From positions 23,377 through 87,376 of the forward strand of contig CAILTK010000020.1 of the NCBI GenBank assembly GCA_903837135.1: a DNA stretch of 64,000 bases. The letters run 5' to 3'. This stretch comes from an uncultured Caulobacterales bacterium (GTDB taxonomy: Bacteria; Pseudomonadota; Alphaproteobacteria; Caulobacterales; Caulobacteraceae). The position numbers and the translations under genes were made by a program. Under the pieces are notes generated by a model that saw only the letters and a program-made list of their open reading frames with translations, was not told where the DNA came from and searched no databases. The first letter of the stretch is position 1. Every line of letters starts with the position of its first letter. Positions 37,473-46,610 of the stretch are shown in pieces.

Positions 37473-38759
37473 ATGCTCCGCCTGCTGCGCATCGCCGTCC
37501 GCGAATACCTCAGCTATCTGAAGACGCCCGGCTTCTGGCTGTCGCTGATCATCGCTCCGGCGATCGGCGCCCTGTCCGGCTATGGCCCGATCTGGGCCGA
37601 AAAGACCGCGCCCGTGCGCAACCTGGCCATCGTCGACTTCGCGCACGCGGGCGCGCTGGTCACGCGGGCCGCCGCCTCGGAAGCCGACGCCGCGCGCATC
37701 CGTATCGTCGCCCCGCCCGCGGACGTGGCCCAGGCTCCGACCCCGGCCGCCGCGCGGGTCGCCCTGCAGCCGTACGTCTCCGGCGCGACCATGATGTCCG
37801 ACGGCCGCCGGCTCGACGGCGCCGCCATCCTCACCGGCTCGCCCGCCGCCCTGTCGGTCGACGTCTGGACCCGCGACATCGGCGACGGGGCCCTGGCCGG
37901 CGTGGCGCGGCGGGCCGCCACCAGCGTGATGCGGGCCGACCGGCTGGCCGTGCTCGGCCTCGACCCGGCGAAGATCGCCTCCGCCGACGCGGTGCGGCCG
38001 GCGGTCAAGGAGTTCTCGCCCAAGGCGGAGTCGGGCGGCCGGGTGTCGATGAAGGACCGGATGCCGACGTTCGCGGCGCTCGGCCTGGCCTTCTCCCTGT
38101 GGATTTTGACCATGACCGGCGTCGGCATCCTCTTGAACAGCGTGATCGAGGAGAAGTCGAACCGGGTGCTCGAGGTGCTGCTGTCGTCCGCCTCGGTGCC
38201 GGAGATCCTCGGCGGCAAGATCGTCGGCGTGGCGGCCCTGGCGTCGACGGTGATGGCGGTCTGGGGCGGCGCCGGCGTCTTCGCCCTCGTACGCTTCGCG
38301 CCGCCGGGGACGGGCGACCAGCTGATCTCCGCCCTGCTCGGCCACGGCCTGCTGCTGGAGTTCGGGGCCTACTTCATCCTCGGGTATCTGATGTACGCCT
38401 CGATCTTCACCGCCATCGGCGCCTTCTGCGAAACCCCGCGGGAGGCGCAGACCCTGGTGGGGCCCTTGATGCTGATGCTGTCGCTGCCGATGATCTTCCT
38501 GACCCAGGCGATCCGGCGTCCCGACGCGCCCCTGCTCGAATGGCTGGCCTGGTTTCCGCCCTTCACACCCTTCCTGATGACGGCGCGGGCCGCCTCCGGT
38601 CCGCCGTGGTGGGAGATCGCCGGCACCCTGACCCTGATGGCGGCGACCACAGCGACGGTGGTGTGGATCTCCGCGCGCGCCTTCCGCGCCGGCGCCCTGT
38701 CGACCTCGAAGTTCGACCTGCCGACCTTCCTCAAGGGCATCGCCAGCGCCGGACGCTGA
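37473..38759 (+). CDS. ABC transporter permease (NatB/ABC2 type)
   Basis: The 428-residue protein has an N-terminal helix near 20-40, a large extracytoplasmic domain (about 50-190), then five or six helices from residue 195 on, with the conserved VIEEKSNRVLEVLLSSASVPEILGGK at the intracellular loop, as in NatB and other ABC2_membrane_3 permeases. With the preceding ATPase it forms a two-gene exporter. No substrate can be assigned. Confidence 0.93.
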   Translation: MLRLLRIAVREYLSYLKTPGFWLSLIIAPAIGALSGYGPIWAEKTAPVRNLAIVDFAHAGALVTRAAASEADAARIRIVAPPADVAQAPTPAAARVALQPYVSGATMMSDGRRLDGAAILTGSPAALSVDVWTRDIGDGALAGVARRAATSVMRADRLAVLGLDPAKIASADAVRPAVKEFSPKAESGGRVSMKDRMPTFAALGLAFSLWILTMTGVGILLNSVIEEKSNRVLEVLLSSASVPEILGGKIVGVAALASTVMAVWGGAGVFALVRFAPPGTGDQLISALLGHGLLLEFGAYFILGYLMYASIFTAIGAFCETPREAQTLVGPLMLMLSLPMIFLTQAIRRPDAPLLEWLAWFPPFTPFLMTARAASGPPWWEIAGTLTLMAATTATVVWISARAFRAGALSTSKFDLPTFLKGIASAGR

Positions 38760-38771
38760 ACGGCGCCGGCC

Positions 38772-39215
38772 TCAGCCGAAAGGGTCGTGCTCGGGCCTGC
38801 GGCCGCCGGAGCTCTGGTCAGGCGGCAGGTCAGGCCCGTTCAAGGCTCGCGCGGGCTTCACGGCGAAGGAAAGGTTCACGCCGAGTTCGGCCAGCACCGC
38901 CTCGGCCGCGGCGCCTTCGCCGGCCACCAGCCACCGCCCCGGCCGGTCCCCGGACACCACCGTCACGCCGCGCTTTGGACAGAGCTTGAGGCAGCCGACC
39001 TCGACGATCCCCACCGGCGCCCGGCGGCCCTTCATCTTGGCGCCGCGGCCTGCGGGACTGTGCTTGACCGCCCGGGTCATCGCCTTGGAGAGCCGCTGGT
39101 CGCCGTCGGGTCCAAAGCCCTCGTCGCCCAGTTTCTTCTGGCATTTGCGGCAGACCAGGATGGCCGCGCGCCAGTGCGCCTTGTGGGGGGTGATGGATCC
39201 GGGCTTGACGCTCAT
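38772..39215 (-). CDS. thioredoxin-like [2Fe-2S] ferredoxin
   Basis: The 147-residue protein (from ATG 39215; 39230 adds five residues) has the C-x2-C near the start (VCRKCQKKLG) and the C-x3-C in VGCLKLCPKRGVTVV that bind a [2Fe-2S] cluster in thioredoxin-like ferredoxins. A Pro/Asp-rich tail follows. It likely carries electrons to an unknown partner. It is convergent with the ABC permease (12 bases) and divergent from the Phd/VapC locus. Confidence 0.82.
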   Translation of the reverse strand: MSVKPGSITPHKAHWRAAILVCRKCQKKLGDEGFGPDGDQRLSKAMTRAVKHSPAGRGAKMKGRRAPVGIVEVGCLKLCPKRGVTVVSGDRPGRWLVAGEGAAAEAVLAELGVNLSFAVKPARALNGPDLPPDQSSGGRRPEHDPFG

Positions 39216-39252
39216 GGCATGCCAACGCACCAGCCGCGCCGCCGTTGCCGCG

Positions 39253-39282
39253 TTGAGCGCCTTAGCTAAGTGTGTTAGCTAT
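39253..39282 (+). promoter_or_regulatory. candidate promoter and Phd-type operator of the toxin-antitoxin pair
   Basis: TTGAGC (39253-39258) and TAGCTA (39276-39281) make a -35/-10 pair with a 17-base spacer, placing the start of RNA at or beside the ATG (39288). Two TTAGCTAA-type palindromes (39262-39269 and 39275-39282) flank or overlap the -10 element and would suit autoregulation by the antitoxin. No Shine-Dalgarno stretch lies before the ATG (TCCTCC only). Confidence 0.5.
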
Positions 39283-39287
39283 CCTCC

Positions 39288-39524
39288 ATGATCTTCACCG
39301 TCCACCAGGCCAAGACCCAGCTGTCCAAGCTGATCGCCCTCGCCGAAGCCGGCGAAGAGGTGGTGATCGCGCGCAAGGACAAGCCGGCGGTTCGGCTGCA
39401 ACTGGTGACTCAAGAACCCCTGCCGCCGCGGGTCCCCGGCGCCTGGAAGGGCAAGTTCGAATTGCCGGACAGCTTTTTCGATCCGCTGCCTGAGGACGAG
39501 CTCCGCGCCTGGGAAGGCGATTGA
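39288..39524 (+). CDS. type II antitoxin, Phd/YefM family
   Basis: The 78-residue protein has the N-terminal Phd DNA-binding fold MIFTVHQAKTQLSKLIALAE, then GEEVVIARKDKPAVRLQLV, and a flexible C-terminal tail rich in Pro, Phe and acidic residues (DSFFDPLPEDELRAWEGD) that should wrap the toxin. It would block the PIN-domain toxin whose TTG start overlaps its stop codon. The promoter seems leaderless and carries two palindromes. Confidence 0.92.
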   Translation: MIFTVHQAKTQLSKLIALAEAGEEVVIARKDKPAVRLQLVTQEPLPPRVPGAWKGKFELPDSFFDPLPEDELRAWEGD

Positions 39525-39907
39525 GCCTTCTTCTCGACACCCATGCCCTGATCTGGTGGTTCCTGGACGCGCCGCCCTTGAGCCCGGCGGCGAGGGCGGC
39601 GATCGCAACGGCGAGTGAGCCGATCCTGGTCAGTGCGGCTTCGGCGTTCGAGATCTCCACCAAGGTCAGGATCGGCAAGCTGCCGCAGGCCGCCGCCCTC
39701 GACGACGCCTTCGAGGACTTCCTCGCCGTTCAGCGGTTCGTTCATCTGCCGATTTCGGTGCGCCACGCCCGGCGCGCCGGCGCGCTGCCGATTCCGCACT
39801 GCGATCCGTTCGACCGGCTGCTGATCGCCCAGGCCCTGGTCGAGGGCCTGACGCTGGTCTCGAACGAGGCCGCCTTCGACGGCTTCGGCGTGCGGCGGCT
39901 CTGGTAG
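39521..39907 (+). CDS. type II toxin, VapC-like PIN-domain ribonuclease
   Basis: The 128-residue protein starts at TTG 39521 inside the antitoxin stop. The PIN acidic residues are D6 (LLLDTHALIWW), E44 (SAFEISTK) and D94/D98 (HCDPFDRLLIAQAL) with a final SNEAAFDGFG strand. Such toxins cleave RNA, often tRNA or rRNA, when free of antitoxin. Full-length and intact, so the pair is likely functional. Confidence 0.92.
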   Translation: MSLLLDTHALIWWFLDAPPLSPAARAAIATASEPILVSAASAFEISTKVRIGKLPQAAALDDAFEDFLAVQRFVHLPISVRHARRAGALPIPHCDPFDRLLIAQALVEGLTLVSNEAAFDGFGVRRLW

Positions 39908-39913
39908 GCGGCG

Positions 39914-41002
39914 CTACTCCGCCGCCTGCCGGGCGGCGGCGCTGACCTTGGGGTCGAGGGCGCCCGAGGCGTACTTCCTGGCCATCAGCGAGGTGTGGAT
40001 CGGCCGGATCTTCGAGGCCATGCCGGCGGCGCCGAACTCCTCGAACCGCTGCTCGACCACCGCGCGCATGGCCTCCTTGGCCGGCTTCAGATAGGCGCGC
40101 GGGTCGAACTCGGAGGGCTTTTCGGCGAACACCTTGCGGATCGCGCCGGTGATGGCCATCCGGTTGTCGGTGTCGATGTTGATCTTGCGCACGCCGTGCC
40201 TGATGCCGCGCTGGATCTCCTCCACCGGCACGCCCCAGGTCTGCGGCATCTGCCCGCCGTACTGGTTGATGATGTCCTGCAGCGCCTGCGGCACGGACGA
40301 GGAGCCATGCATCACCAGATGGGTGTCCGGCAGGCGGCGGTGGATCTCCTCGATCACGTGCATGGCCAGGACGTCGCCGTCCGGCTTGCGGGTGAACTTG
40401 TAGGCGCCGTGGCTGGTGCCCATGGCGATGGCCAGGGCGTCGACGTGGGTGCGCTCGACGAAGTCCACCGCCTGGTCGGGGTCGGTGAGCAGGGCCGCAT
40501 GGTCGAGCTTGCCCTCGAAGCCGTGGCCGTCCTCCGCCTCGCCCATGCCGGTCTCGAGCGAGCCCAGGACGCCGAGTTCACCTTCCACCGAGACGCCGCA
40601 GCTGTGCGCCATCTGCACCACCTTGGCGGTGACGTCGACGTTGTACTCGTAGGTGGCGGGAGTCTTGGCGTCCTCCATCAGGGAGCCGTCCATCATCACC
40701 GAGGTGAAGCCGTACTGGATGGCGGTGGCGCAGGTGGCCGGGCCGTTGCCATGGTCCTGGTGCATGCACACCGGGATGTGCGGATAGATCTCGACCAGGG
40801 CGTCGATCAGCCGCGCCAGCATGATGTCGTTGGCGTAGGCGCGTGCGCCGCGGCTGGCCTGGATGATCACCGGAGCGTCCAGCGCGTCGGCGCCCTCCAT
40901 GATCGCGAGCCCCTGCTCCATATTGTTGATATTGAACGCCGGCAGTGCGTAGTCGTGCTCCGCCGCGTGATCCAACAGCTGTCGTAGAGTTATGCGCGCC
41001 AA
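39914..41002 (-). CDS. fba: fructose-bisphosphate aldolase, class II
   Basis: The 362-residue enzyme is best started at TTG 41002 (GGAG eight bases upstream, giving [23 protein letters not shown]). The TIM-barrel shows [11 protein letters not shown] (zinc His and Asp), [31 protein letters not shown] and MHGSSSVP, and [16 protein letters not shown]. It cleaves fructose-1,6-bisphosphate in glycolysis or makes it in gluconeogenesis, and belongs to the Calvin-cycle/cbbA-like long branch. Divergent from rimO across a 169-base gap. Confidence 0.96.
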   Translation of the reverse strand: MARITLRQLLDHAAEHDYALPAFNINNMEQGLAIMEGADALDAPVIIQASRGARAYANDIMLARLIDALVEIYPHIPVCMHQDHGNGPATCATAIQYGFTSVMMDGSLMEDAKTPATYEYNVDVTAKVVQMAHSCGVSVEGELGVLGSLETGMGEAEDGHGFEGKLDHAALLTDPDQAVDFVERTHVDALAIAMGTSHGAYKFTRKPDGDVLAMHVIEEIHRRLPDTHLVMHGSSSVPQALQDIINQYGGQMPQTWGVPVEEIQRGIRHGVRKINIDTDNRMAITGAIRKVFAEKPSEFDPRAYLKPAKEAMRAVVEQRFEEFGAAGMASKIRPIHTSLMARKYASGALDPKVSAAARQAAE

Positions 41003-41171
41003 GGCTAAGCTCCGTGCCGTGCCGGTCGGCGTTCCCCCACGGACGCCCAAGAACCGACCATACCAATTTCTATACACGCCATAAGCTCAAGAGGGGACCG
41101 CGGACAACCGGTAACCGCTGTCAGCGACCGGCGTGTGACTTCGGCCCGTCATTGGGCTATAGGCGCCCGCC

Positions 41172-42596
41172 ATGCACACTCCAGGCCAGGATGGCCGCCC
41201 CCCAAAGGCCGCTCCCCGCAAGATCGGTATGGTCAGCCTCGGCTGCCCCAAGGCGCTCGTCGACAGCGAACGAATCCTGACGCGTCTGCAGGCCGAAGGC
41301 TATGAGACCTCGGCGACCTACGAGGGGTCGGACGCCATCGTCGTCAACACCTGCGCCTTCATCGACTCCGCCCGCGAGGAGAGCCTCGAGGCCATCGCCG
41401 AGGCTCAGGCGTCCGGCCGGCCGGTGATCGTCACCGGCTGCATGGGCGCGGAGGAGGCCATGCTGCGCGAGCGCTTCCCGTCGCTCGCCGCCATCACCGG
41501 CGCCCACCGCTACGACGCGGTGATGGACGCCGTCCATGGCGCCGCGCCGCCCGATCCGTTCGCCGACCTGGTTCCGGTCCCGCCGGCCGGCGTGCGGCTG
41601 ACGCCCACGCACTACGCCTATCTGAAGATCTCGGAGGGATGCGACCACCGCTGCGCCTTCTGTATCATTCCGAGCCTGCGCGGCGACCTCGCTTCGCGCG
41701 CCGTCGCCGAGGTGCTGGCCGAGGCCGAGGCCCTGGTCGCCGCCGGGGTGAAGGAACTGCTGGTGGTGGCGCAGGACACCTCCGCCTACGGCCTCGACCT
41801 TCGCTACGCCGCCGGCGACTGGCGCGGCCAGGCCTGGAAGGCCAACCTCGAGGACCTGTGCCGCGGGCTCGGCGAGCTCGGCGTCTGGGTGCGCCTCCAC
41901 TACGTCTACCCCTACCCCCACGTGGACGCGGTCATCCCGCTGATGGCCGAGGGCAAGATCCTGCCCTACCTCGACATTCCGCTGCAGCACGCCGCGCCCG
42001 GGGTGCTCAAGGCCATGCGGCGACCCGCCAACGAAGCCCGGACGCTCGACCGGATCCGCAAGTGGCGCGAGATCTGCCCGGATATCACCCTGCGCTCCAC
42101 CTTCGTGGTCGGCTTCCCGGGCGAGACCGAGGCCGATTTCGACTATCTGCTGCAATGGCTCGAGGAGGCGCAGCTCGATCGGGTCGGCTGCTTCGCCTAC
42201 GAGAATGTGCAGGGCGCCGCCGCCCAGGCCCTGCCGGATCATGTGCCGGATCAGGTCAAACAGGACCGCCGCGAGCGGTTCATGGCGGCCTCGGCCCGGA
42301 TCAGCCGGGCCCGGCTCAAGAAGAAGGTGGGTCGGACCCTGCAGGTGCTGGTCGACGAGGTGCGCGCCGACGGCGTGGCGGTGGCCCGCTCCAAGGGCGA
42401 TGCGCCCGAGATCGACGGCAAGGTGTTCGTCCGCCCGGGCCATGCGCTCAAGGTCGGCGAGTTCGTCACGGTGAAGGTGGAGCGCGCGGACGCCTTCGAC
42501 CTTCTGGCCACGCCGACCGACTTTCGCCTGCGCAACGCCGCCCCGCTCGCCGTCTCGCCCTCCCGACGCATGCACCGGGTGATTTCGCGGCTATAA
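41172..42596 (+). CDS. rimO: ribosomal protein S12 methylthiotransferase RimO
   Basis: The 474-residue radical-SAM enzyme methylthiolates Asp89 of ribosomal protein S12. It has the N-terminal UPF0004 domain ([18 protein letters not shown], with the three cluster cysteines in GCPK, NTCAFID and GCMG), the SAM cluster C157-x3-C161-x2-C164 (GCDHRCAFC), and a C-terminal TRAM domain ([16 protein letters not shown]). The extra residues compared with E. coli are at the N terminus and end. It stands at the head of a plus-strand stretch. Confidence 0.96.
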   Translation: MHTPGQDGRPPKAAPRKIGMVSLGCPKALVDSERILTRLQAEGYETSATYEGSDAIVVNTCAFIDSAREESLEAIAEAQASGRPVIVTGCMGAEEAMLRERFPSLAAITGAHRYDAVMDAVHGAAPPDPFADLVPVPPAGVRLTPTHYAYLKISEGCDHRCAFCIIPSLRGDLASRAVAEVLAEAEALVAAGVKELLVVAQDTSAYGLDLRYAAGDWRGQAWKANLEDLCRGLGELGVWVRLHYVYPYPHVDAVIPLMAEGKILPYLDIPLQHAAPGVLKAMRRPANEARTLDRIRKWREICPDITLRSTFVVGFPGETEADFDYLLQWLEEAQLDRVGCFAYENVQGAAAQALPDHVPDQVKQDRRERFMAASARISRARLKKKVGRTLQVLVDEVRADGVAVARSKGDAPEIDGKVFVRPGHALKVGEFVTVKVERADAFDLLATPTDFRLRNAAPLAVSPSRRMHRVISRL

Positions 42597-42627
42597 CCCC
42601 CTCGAGCCCATGGGGCGGGAGAAGACG

Positions 42628-43575
42628 ATGGCCGGCTTCCTGAGACGACTTCGGGCGAGACGGCCCGCGGCGACCCCGCATCCGGCCGAGGCGCCCGCCC
42701 CCACCAAGGGCGCCCTTTTCGCCGATCGCTGGTGGACGGTGGACGGGCTGCGCCTGCACGCCCGCGACTATGCCGGCGGAGAAGGCGACGCGCGGGTCCC
42801 GGTGATCTGTCTGCACGGCCTGACCCGCAACGCCGCCGACTTCGAGGATCTGGCCCCGTGGATCGCCGCCCGGGGCCGGCGCGTGCTGGCGGTGGACGTG
42901 CGCGGGCGCGGCCGTTCGGCCTGGGATCCCGATCCCTTCCGCTATCATCCGGGGACCTACGCCCAGGACGTGGTCGCCCTGATGCAGGCGGCGGGGATCA
43001 GCCGGGCGGTCTTCATCGGCACCTCCATGGGCGGGATCATCGCCATGGTGCTGGCCTCGGTGCGGCCGGACCTGATCGAGGCCGCGGTGCTCAACGACGT
43101 CGGCGTCCGTGTCGCGCCCGACGGTCTGGCGCGGATCAGCCGCTATCTCGGCCGCACCGAGCCGGTCGGCGACTGGGCCGAGGCCGCCGCCTACGCCAAG
43201 GCGACCAACGGCGAGGCGTTTGCGCATTTTACCGAGGCCGACTGGCTGACCTTCGCCCATCGCCTGTTCGAACCGGCGCCGGGCGGCGGCCTGCGCCTCG
43301 CCTACGATCCGCAGATCGCCGCGCCGATCACCGCCGCCGCGGGCGCCCCCGCGCCCGACCTCACTGGCTTTTTCCTCGGCCTGAGCGTGGGCCGGCGCGT
43401 CCTCCTGGTCCACGGCCAGCGCTCCGACATCCTCGACCGGGCGACCGTGAACGAGATGCGCCTCCTGGCGCCGGGCATGGACTATGCGGAGATTCCCGAC
43501 GTGGGCCATGCCCCCACGCTGGCGGAGCCGCACGCCCTGCAGGCGATCGGCCGCCTGCTCCACGCCGCCGGCTGA
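42628..43575 (+). CDS. alpha/beta hydrolase
   Basis: From ATG 42628 (GGGAG upstream) the 315-residue protein shows an alpha/beta-hydrolase core: the oxyanion VICLHGLTRN, the RGRGRSAWDPD loop, nucleophile elbow IGTSMGGIIAM, the acid D in LLVHGQRSDILDR and catalytic His in PDVGHAPTL. Such proteins hydrolyse or isomerise small esters or lactones; the substrate is unknown. The N-terminal 35 residues are variable. It is followed 71 bases on by the acetyltransferase. Confidence 0.85.
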   Translation: MAGFLRRLRARRPAATPHPAEAPAPTKGALFADRWWTVDGLRLHARDYAGGEGDARVPVICLHGLTRNAADFEDLAPWIAARGRRVLAVDVRGRGRSAWDPDPFRYHPGTYAQDVVALMQAAGISRAVFIGTSMGGIIAMVLASVRPDLIEAAVLNDVGVRVAPDGLARISRYLGRTEPVGDWAEAAAYAKATNGEAFAHFTEADWLTFAHRLFEPAPGGGLRLAYDPQIAAPITAAAGAPAPDLTGFFLGLSVGRRVLLVHGQRSDILDRATVNEMRLLAPGMDYAEIPDVGHAPTLAEPHALQAIGRLLHAAG

Positions 43576-43646
43576 GATCCGCCCGCGGCGTCAATCTTGC
43601 ATAAAGCCCTCTCGGATAAGCGTAATCGCTCCGTTTGGAGACCCGT

Positions 43647-44747
43647 ATGTCGATCGACCTCGTCCCCGCGCTCGACCTCGGCGCCGACGACATCGACGCC
43701 TGGACCCGCCTGCAGGGCCAAGGGCCGCTGTCGAGCCCGTTCCTGTCGCCGCAGTGGGTGCAGGCCGTCGCCCGGGCGGGAGGGCCGGACGCCGGGCGCG
43801 CCAAGGTGGCGATCGTCCGTGACGGCGGCCAGGCCAAGGCCTTTCTGGCGGCGCGAGTGGGACGCGTCACCGCCATGCCGGTCGGCGCCCCGCTGTGCGA
43901 CTATCAGGGTCTCGTCGCCGACGCCGACGCCGAGATCGATTGCCGGAGGCTGGTCGGCGCCTTCGGCGTACAGCGGCTCGATTTCACCTCGTTGATGCTC
44001 GACGCGCCCGGGTTGGCCGGCTGCGTCCGCGGCCGGGCCGCGTCGCATGTGATCGATCTGCGGCGCGGGTATGACGCCTACGCCGCCGATCGTCAGGCGG
44101 CCGGCACCGACGTCCTGAAGGATTGCGCCAAGAAGCGCCGCAAGCTCGAACGGGAGCAGGGCGAGGTGGTGTTTACCGCCGAGAGCCTGGCGGTCGAGGA
44201 TTTCGATCAGCTTCTGGACTGGAAGCGGTCGCAGTACGCCGAGACCGGCCAGACTGACGTCCTGGCCTGCGACTGGCCGCCAAGGCTCCTGCGCAGCCTG
44301 TTCCGCAGCGAGGATCCGGCCCTGCGCGGCGTGTTGTTCACCCTGCACGCGGGCGGCAAGCTGGCCGCGGCCCACTTCGCGCTCTGCACGCCCACGATCG
44401 CGCACGCCTGGTTCATCGCCCACGACGACGCCCTGCAGCGGTATTCGCCGGGTGTAGTGCTGATCACCGAGGTGCTGCGCTGGGCCGCCGGGCGGGGCAT
44501 GGCCGAGGTCGACCTCGGACCCGGCGACTACCGGTTCAAGCTGTCGCTCGCCAACGCCCAGCGATCGATCGGTCACGGCTTCGTCGGCCGGTTCTCCGCG
44601 GCGACGCTGATGCGCGGGGCCGAATATCAGGTGCGCCGCGCCGCCGAGGCCCTGCCCCTTGGCCGCTTCTCCGCCTTGCCGGGAAAGGCCATGCGTCGGC
44701 TGGATCTGTGGCGGGGACTGGGACAGACGACGTCGGCCGGCAGCTGA
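43647..44747 (+). CDS. CelD/BcsL-type GNAT acetyltransferase
   Basis: From ATG 43647 (an alternative TTG at 43635) the 366-residue protein has two GNAT-like halves. An N-terminal region (FLSPQWVQAVAR) leads to the C-terminal acetyl-CoA fold with LFTLHAGGKLAAAHFAL and DLGPGDYRFKLSLANAQ, the motif that marks the BcsL/CelD group. In relatives these act in cellulose, holdfast polysaccharide or lipid modification (Caulobacter HfsK is one example). The acceptor is not known. Confidence 0.82.
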   Translation: MSIDLVPALDLGADDIDAWTRLQGQGPLSSPFLSPQWVQAVARAGGPDAGRAKVAIVRDGGQAKAFLAARVGRVTAMPVGAPLCDYQGLVADADAEIDCRRLVGAFGVQRLDFTSLMLDAPGLAGCVRGRAASHVIDLRRGYDAYAADRQAAGTDVLKDCAKKRRKLEREQGEVVFTAESLAVEDFDQLLDWKRSQYAETGQTDVLACDWPPRLLRSLFRSEDPALRGVLFTLHAGGKLAAAHFALCTPTIAHAWFIAHDDALQRYSPGVVLITEVLRWAAGRGMAEVDLGPGDYRFKLSLANAQRSIGHGFVGRFSAATLMRGAEYQVRRAAEALPLGRFSALPGKAMRRLDLWRGLGQTTSAGS

Positions 44748-44798
44748 CGCGCGCTCGTTGGAACCTGCCGGGGAGTCATCCTCGGGGCGCCGCCGGGC

Positions 44799-45050
44799 CT
44801 AATCCTCGAGCATCATCTCCGCCTCGTCCACGTCGGCGTCGGCCGGGCCGGGGTCGAAGCGCAACAGGTCGCCCGGCTGGCAGTCGAGCTCGCGGCACAG
44901 GGCGTCGAGCGTCGAAAAACGGATCGCCCGCGCCTTGCCGGTCTTCAAAATCGAGAGATTGGCGATGGTCACGCCGACCCGGTCGGCGAGTTCGGTCAGT
45001 GACATGCGGCGCTCCACCAGCACCCGGTCGAGGTTCACGCGGATGGGCAT
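44799..45050 (-). CDS. XRE-type helix-turn-helix regulator
   Basis: The 83-residue protein is nearly all one Cro/C1-type HTH domain (VERRMSLTELADRVGVTIANLSILKTGKARAIRFSTLDALCREL), of the YozG-like group, with a short acidic tail. It follows a DUF2975 membrane protein gene by 10 bases. This pairing is widespread, and the regulator is believed to control the pair. Ligand unknown. The acidic C terminus (ADADVDEAEMMLED) could contact a partner. Confidence 0.9.
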   Translation of the reverse strand: MPIRVNLDRVLVERRMSLTELADRVGVTIANLSILKTGKARAIRFSTLDALCRELDCQPGDLLRFDPGPADADVDEAEMMLED

Positions 45051-45060
45051 GGGGGCGTGC

Positions 45061-45609
45061 TCAGATGGTCAGTTCCGCGTCCGAGCGCAGACGAGCGCCC
45101 TCGCGGAACACCTCGGCCAGGACGAACACGGCGAGGATGGCGAACCAGCCGGACAGGCTGATGGAAAACCGGACGCTGTCGCCGGCTTCGGGGGCCAGCC
45201 AGAGCACCGACATGCGGATCAGATACCCGACCGCCTCGAGGCCGATCAGCGACACGCCCACGACGCGCAGTCGTCCGACGTTCTCGGGCCGGAAGGGGTC
45301 GCCGCGGGTCAGCGTCTCGAACACGCGACGCAGGCGATTGGTGATGATGATCAGGGCGCCGATGTAGAGGGCGCTCGACAGGAGAAAAGCTTCGAGCGCG
45401 GGCCAGCGGTGCAGCACCAGACCCACGTCCTCCCGATGCCCGTCGATCCGGATCACGCCGTGGCCGATATTCTGGATGAAGGGCATGATCAACAGGGTTC
45501 CGACCATGGCCACCACCAGGGCGGTGATCACCAGCCAGAGGGCCGCATACGCGCAGTCGAGCGCGATCTTCAGAAGACTGGCGACCGATCCCGGCCCTAG
45601 CGCGCGCAT
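45061..45609 (-). CDS. DUF2975 membrane protein
   Basis: From ATG 45609 the 182-residue protein has four membrane helices (about 10-40, 70-95, 115-140 and 150-175). The conserved segments GDPFRPENVGRLRVVGVSLIG and FAILAVFVLAEVFREGARLRSDAELTI are typical of DUF2975. The earlier codons to 45660 are not needed. The family is always found beside an HTH regulator of the YozG type, as here. Its transport or sensing role is not established. Confidence 0.88.
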   Translation of the reverse strand: MRALGPGSVASLLKIALDCAYAALWLVITALVVAMVGTLLIMPFIQNIGHGVIRIDGHREDVGLVLHRWPALEAFLLSSALYIGALIIITNRLRRVFETLTRGDPFRPENVGRLRVVGVSLIGLEAVGYLIRMSVLWLAPEAGDSVRFSISLSGWFAILAVFVLAEVFREGARLRSDAELTI

Positions 45610-45747
45610 CCAGCGCCTCCCGTCGCTGCCCCGGCGGTCTGGCCTTGGGCGAACGCCCACCTTGCAAGGCGGAATGACGACGTCAATGGAGGGTGTGACC
45701 CGAAGGAGACGGTGGATGCGCGGCTCGGGATCCTCGCCGGCAAGGGC

Positions 45748-45855
45748 TCAGAAGCCTTGGATGAAGAAGCCGACGAAGGCCAGCGGCAGGGCCGCGAGCA
45801 TCAGGGTGGCGACGACGGGGCTGGCGAAACGATCGACGATATTGAGAGCGGACAT
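45748..45855 (-). CDS. hidden 35-residue single-pass membrane peptide
   Basis: An ATG at 45855 preceded by AAGGAAAA opens a 35-residue frame. The peptide starts MSALNIVDRFASPV and runs as one hydrophobic helix (about residues 14-32, VVATLMLAALPLAFVGFFI) to GF-stop at 45748. The frame has typical host codon use. It is flanked upstream by a palindrome (45943-45959) and an AT-rich promoter-like gap facing rdgB. No known domain; probably a regulatory or stress peptide of the inner membrane. Not confirmed to be translated. Confidence 0.55.
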   Translation of the reverse strand: MSALNIVDRFASPVVATLMLAALPLAFVGFFIQGF

Positions 45856-45942
45856 GAGAGTTTTCCTTCGTGCTATGGGAGGGCCGGTGCGGCCGTCCAT
45901 GGCGGGAAGGAATAGGCCCGCATTGATAAGCGATCAAATTAC

Positions 45943-45959
45943 ATATCGGAAAACGATAT
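45943..45959. promoter_or_regulatory. palindromic operator candidate in divergent promoter
   Basis: ATATCG-GAAAA-CGATAT is a perfect six-base inverted repeat in an AT-rich gap between rdgB (46002) and the 35-residue peptide (45855). In this otherwise GC-rich window it stands out. It may bind a dimeric regulator; which one is unknown. Confidence 0.5.
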
Positions 45960-46001
45960 TAACTCTGCGCAATCTCGTGAACTTCCGTTAAGGCGACCGG
46001 C

Positions 46002-46610
46002 ATGGCTCTGCAGCTCGAATTCGGGACCGTCCTGGTCTCCGCCACCCACAATCCCGGCAAGGCGAGCGAGATCGCCGCCCTGCTCGACGGACGGTTCGAG
46101 GTGTTGACCGCCGGCGCCCTCGGTCTGCCGGAGCCCGACGAGGTGGAGCAGACCTTCGTCGGCAATGCGGTGCTGAAGGCGCGGGCCGCGGCGGACGCGT
46201 CGGGACGCATCGCCATCGCCGACGATTCCGGGCTGGCCGTCGCGGCGCTCGGCGGAGCGCCGGGCGTGCTGTCGGCGCGGTGGGCGGAAACCCCCGAAGG
46301 CGCCCGCGACTTCGCCTTCGCCATGGACAAGGTCGAGCAGGCGATCGCGCGCACGGGCTCGGCCGATCGGTCCGCCCGGTTCCATTCCGCCCTCGCCGTC
46401 GCCTGGCCGCAGGGCGCCGTGGTCGCGGTGGAGGGAACGGTGGACGGAACGCTGGTCTTCCCGGGCCGCGGAACGCGCGGCTTCGGCTACGACCCGATCT
46501 TCCTTCCGCAGGGTGAGACCGAGACCTTCGGCGAGATGGATCCGGCGCGCAAGCACGCCATCAGCCACCGCGCCGTCGCCTTCGCCAAGCTCAGGGCCGC
46601 CCTGTTTTGA
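46002..46610 (+). CDS. rdgB: XTP/dITP pyrophosphatase (RdgB/HAM1)
   Basis: The 202-residue house-cleaning enzyme hydrolyses dITP and XTP, keeping deaminated purines out of DNA. The family motif ATHNPGKASEIAALL, then NAVLKARAAADASGRIAIADDSGLAV and ARWAE, and the C-terminal GRGTRGFGYDPIFLPQGET and SHRAVAFAKL are all present. The hemW start overlaps its stop (TTGA, 46607-46610). rph, which often precedes it, is absent. Confidence 0.96.
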   Translation: MALQLEFGTVLVSATHNPGKASEIAALLDGRFEVLTAGALGLPEPDEVEQTFVGNAVLKARAAADASGRIAIADDSGLAVAALGGAPGVLSARWAETPEGARDFAFAMDKVEQAIARTGSADRSARFHSALAVAWPQGAVVAVEGTVDGTLVFPGRGTRGFGYDPIFLPQGETETFGEMDPARKHAISHRAVAFAKLRAALF

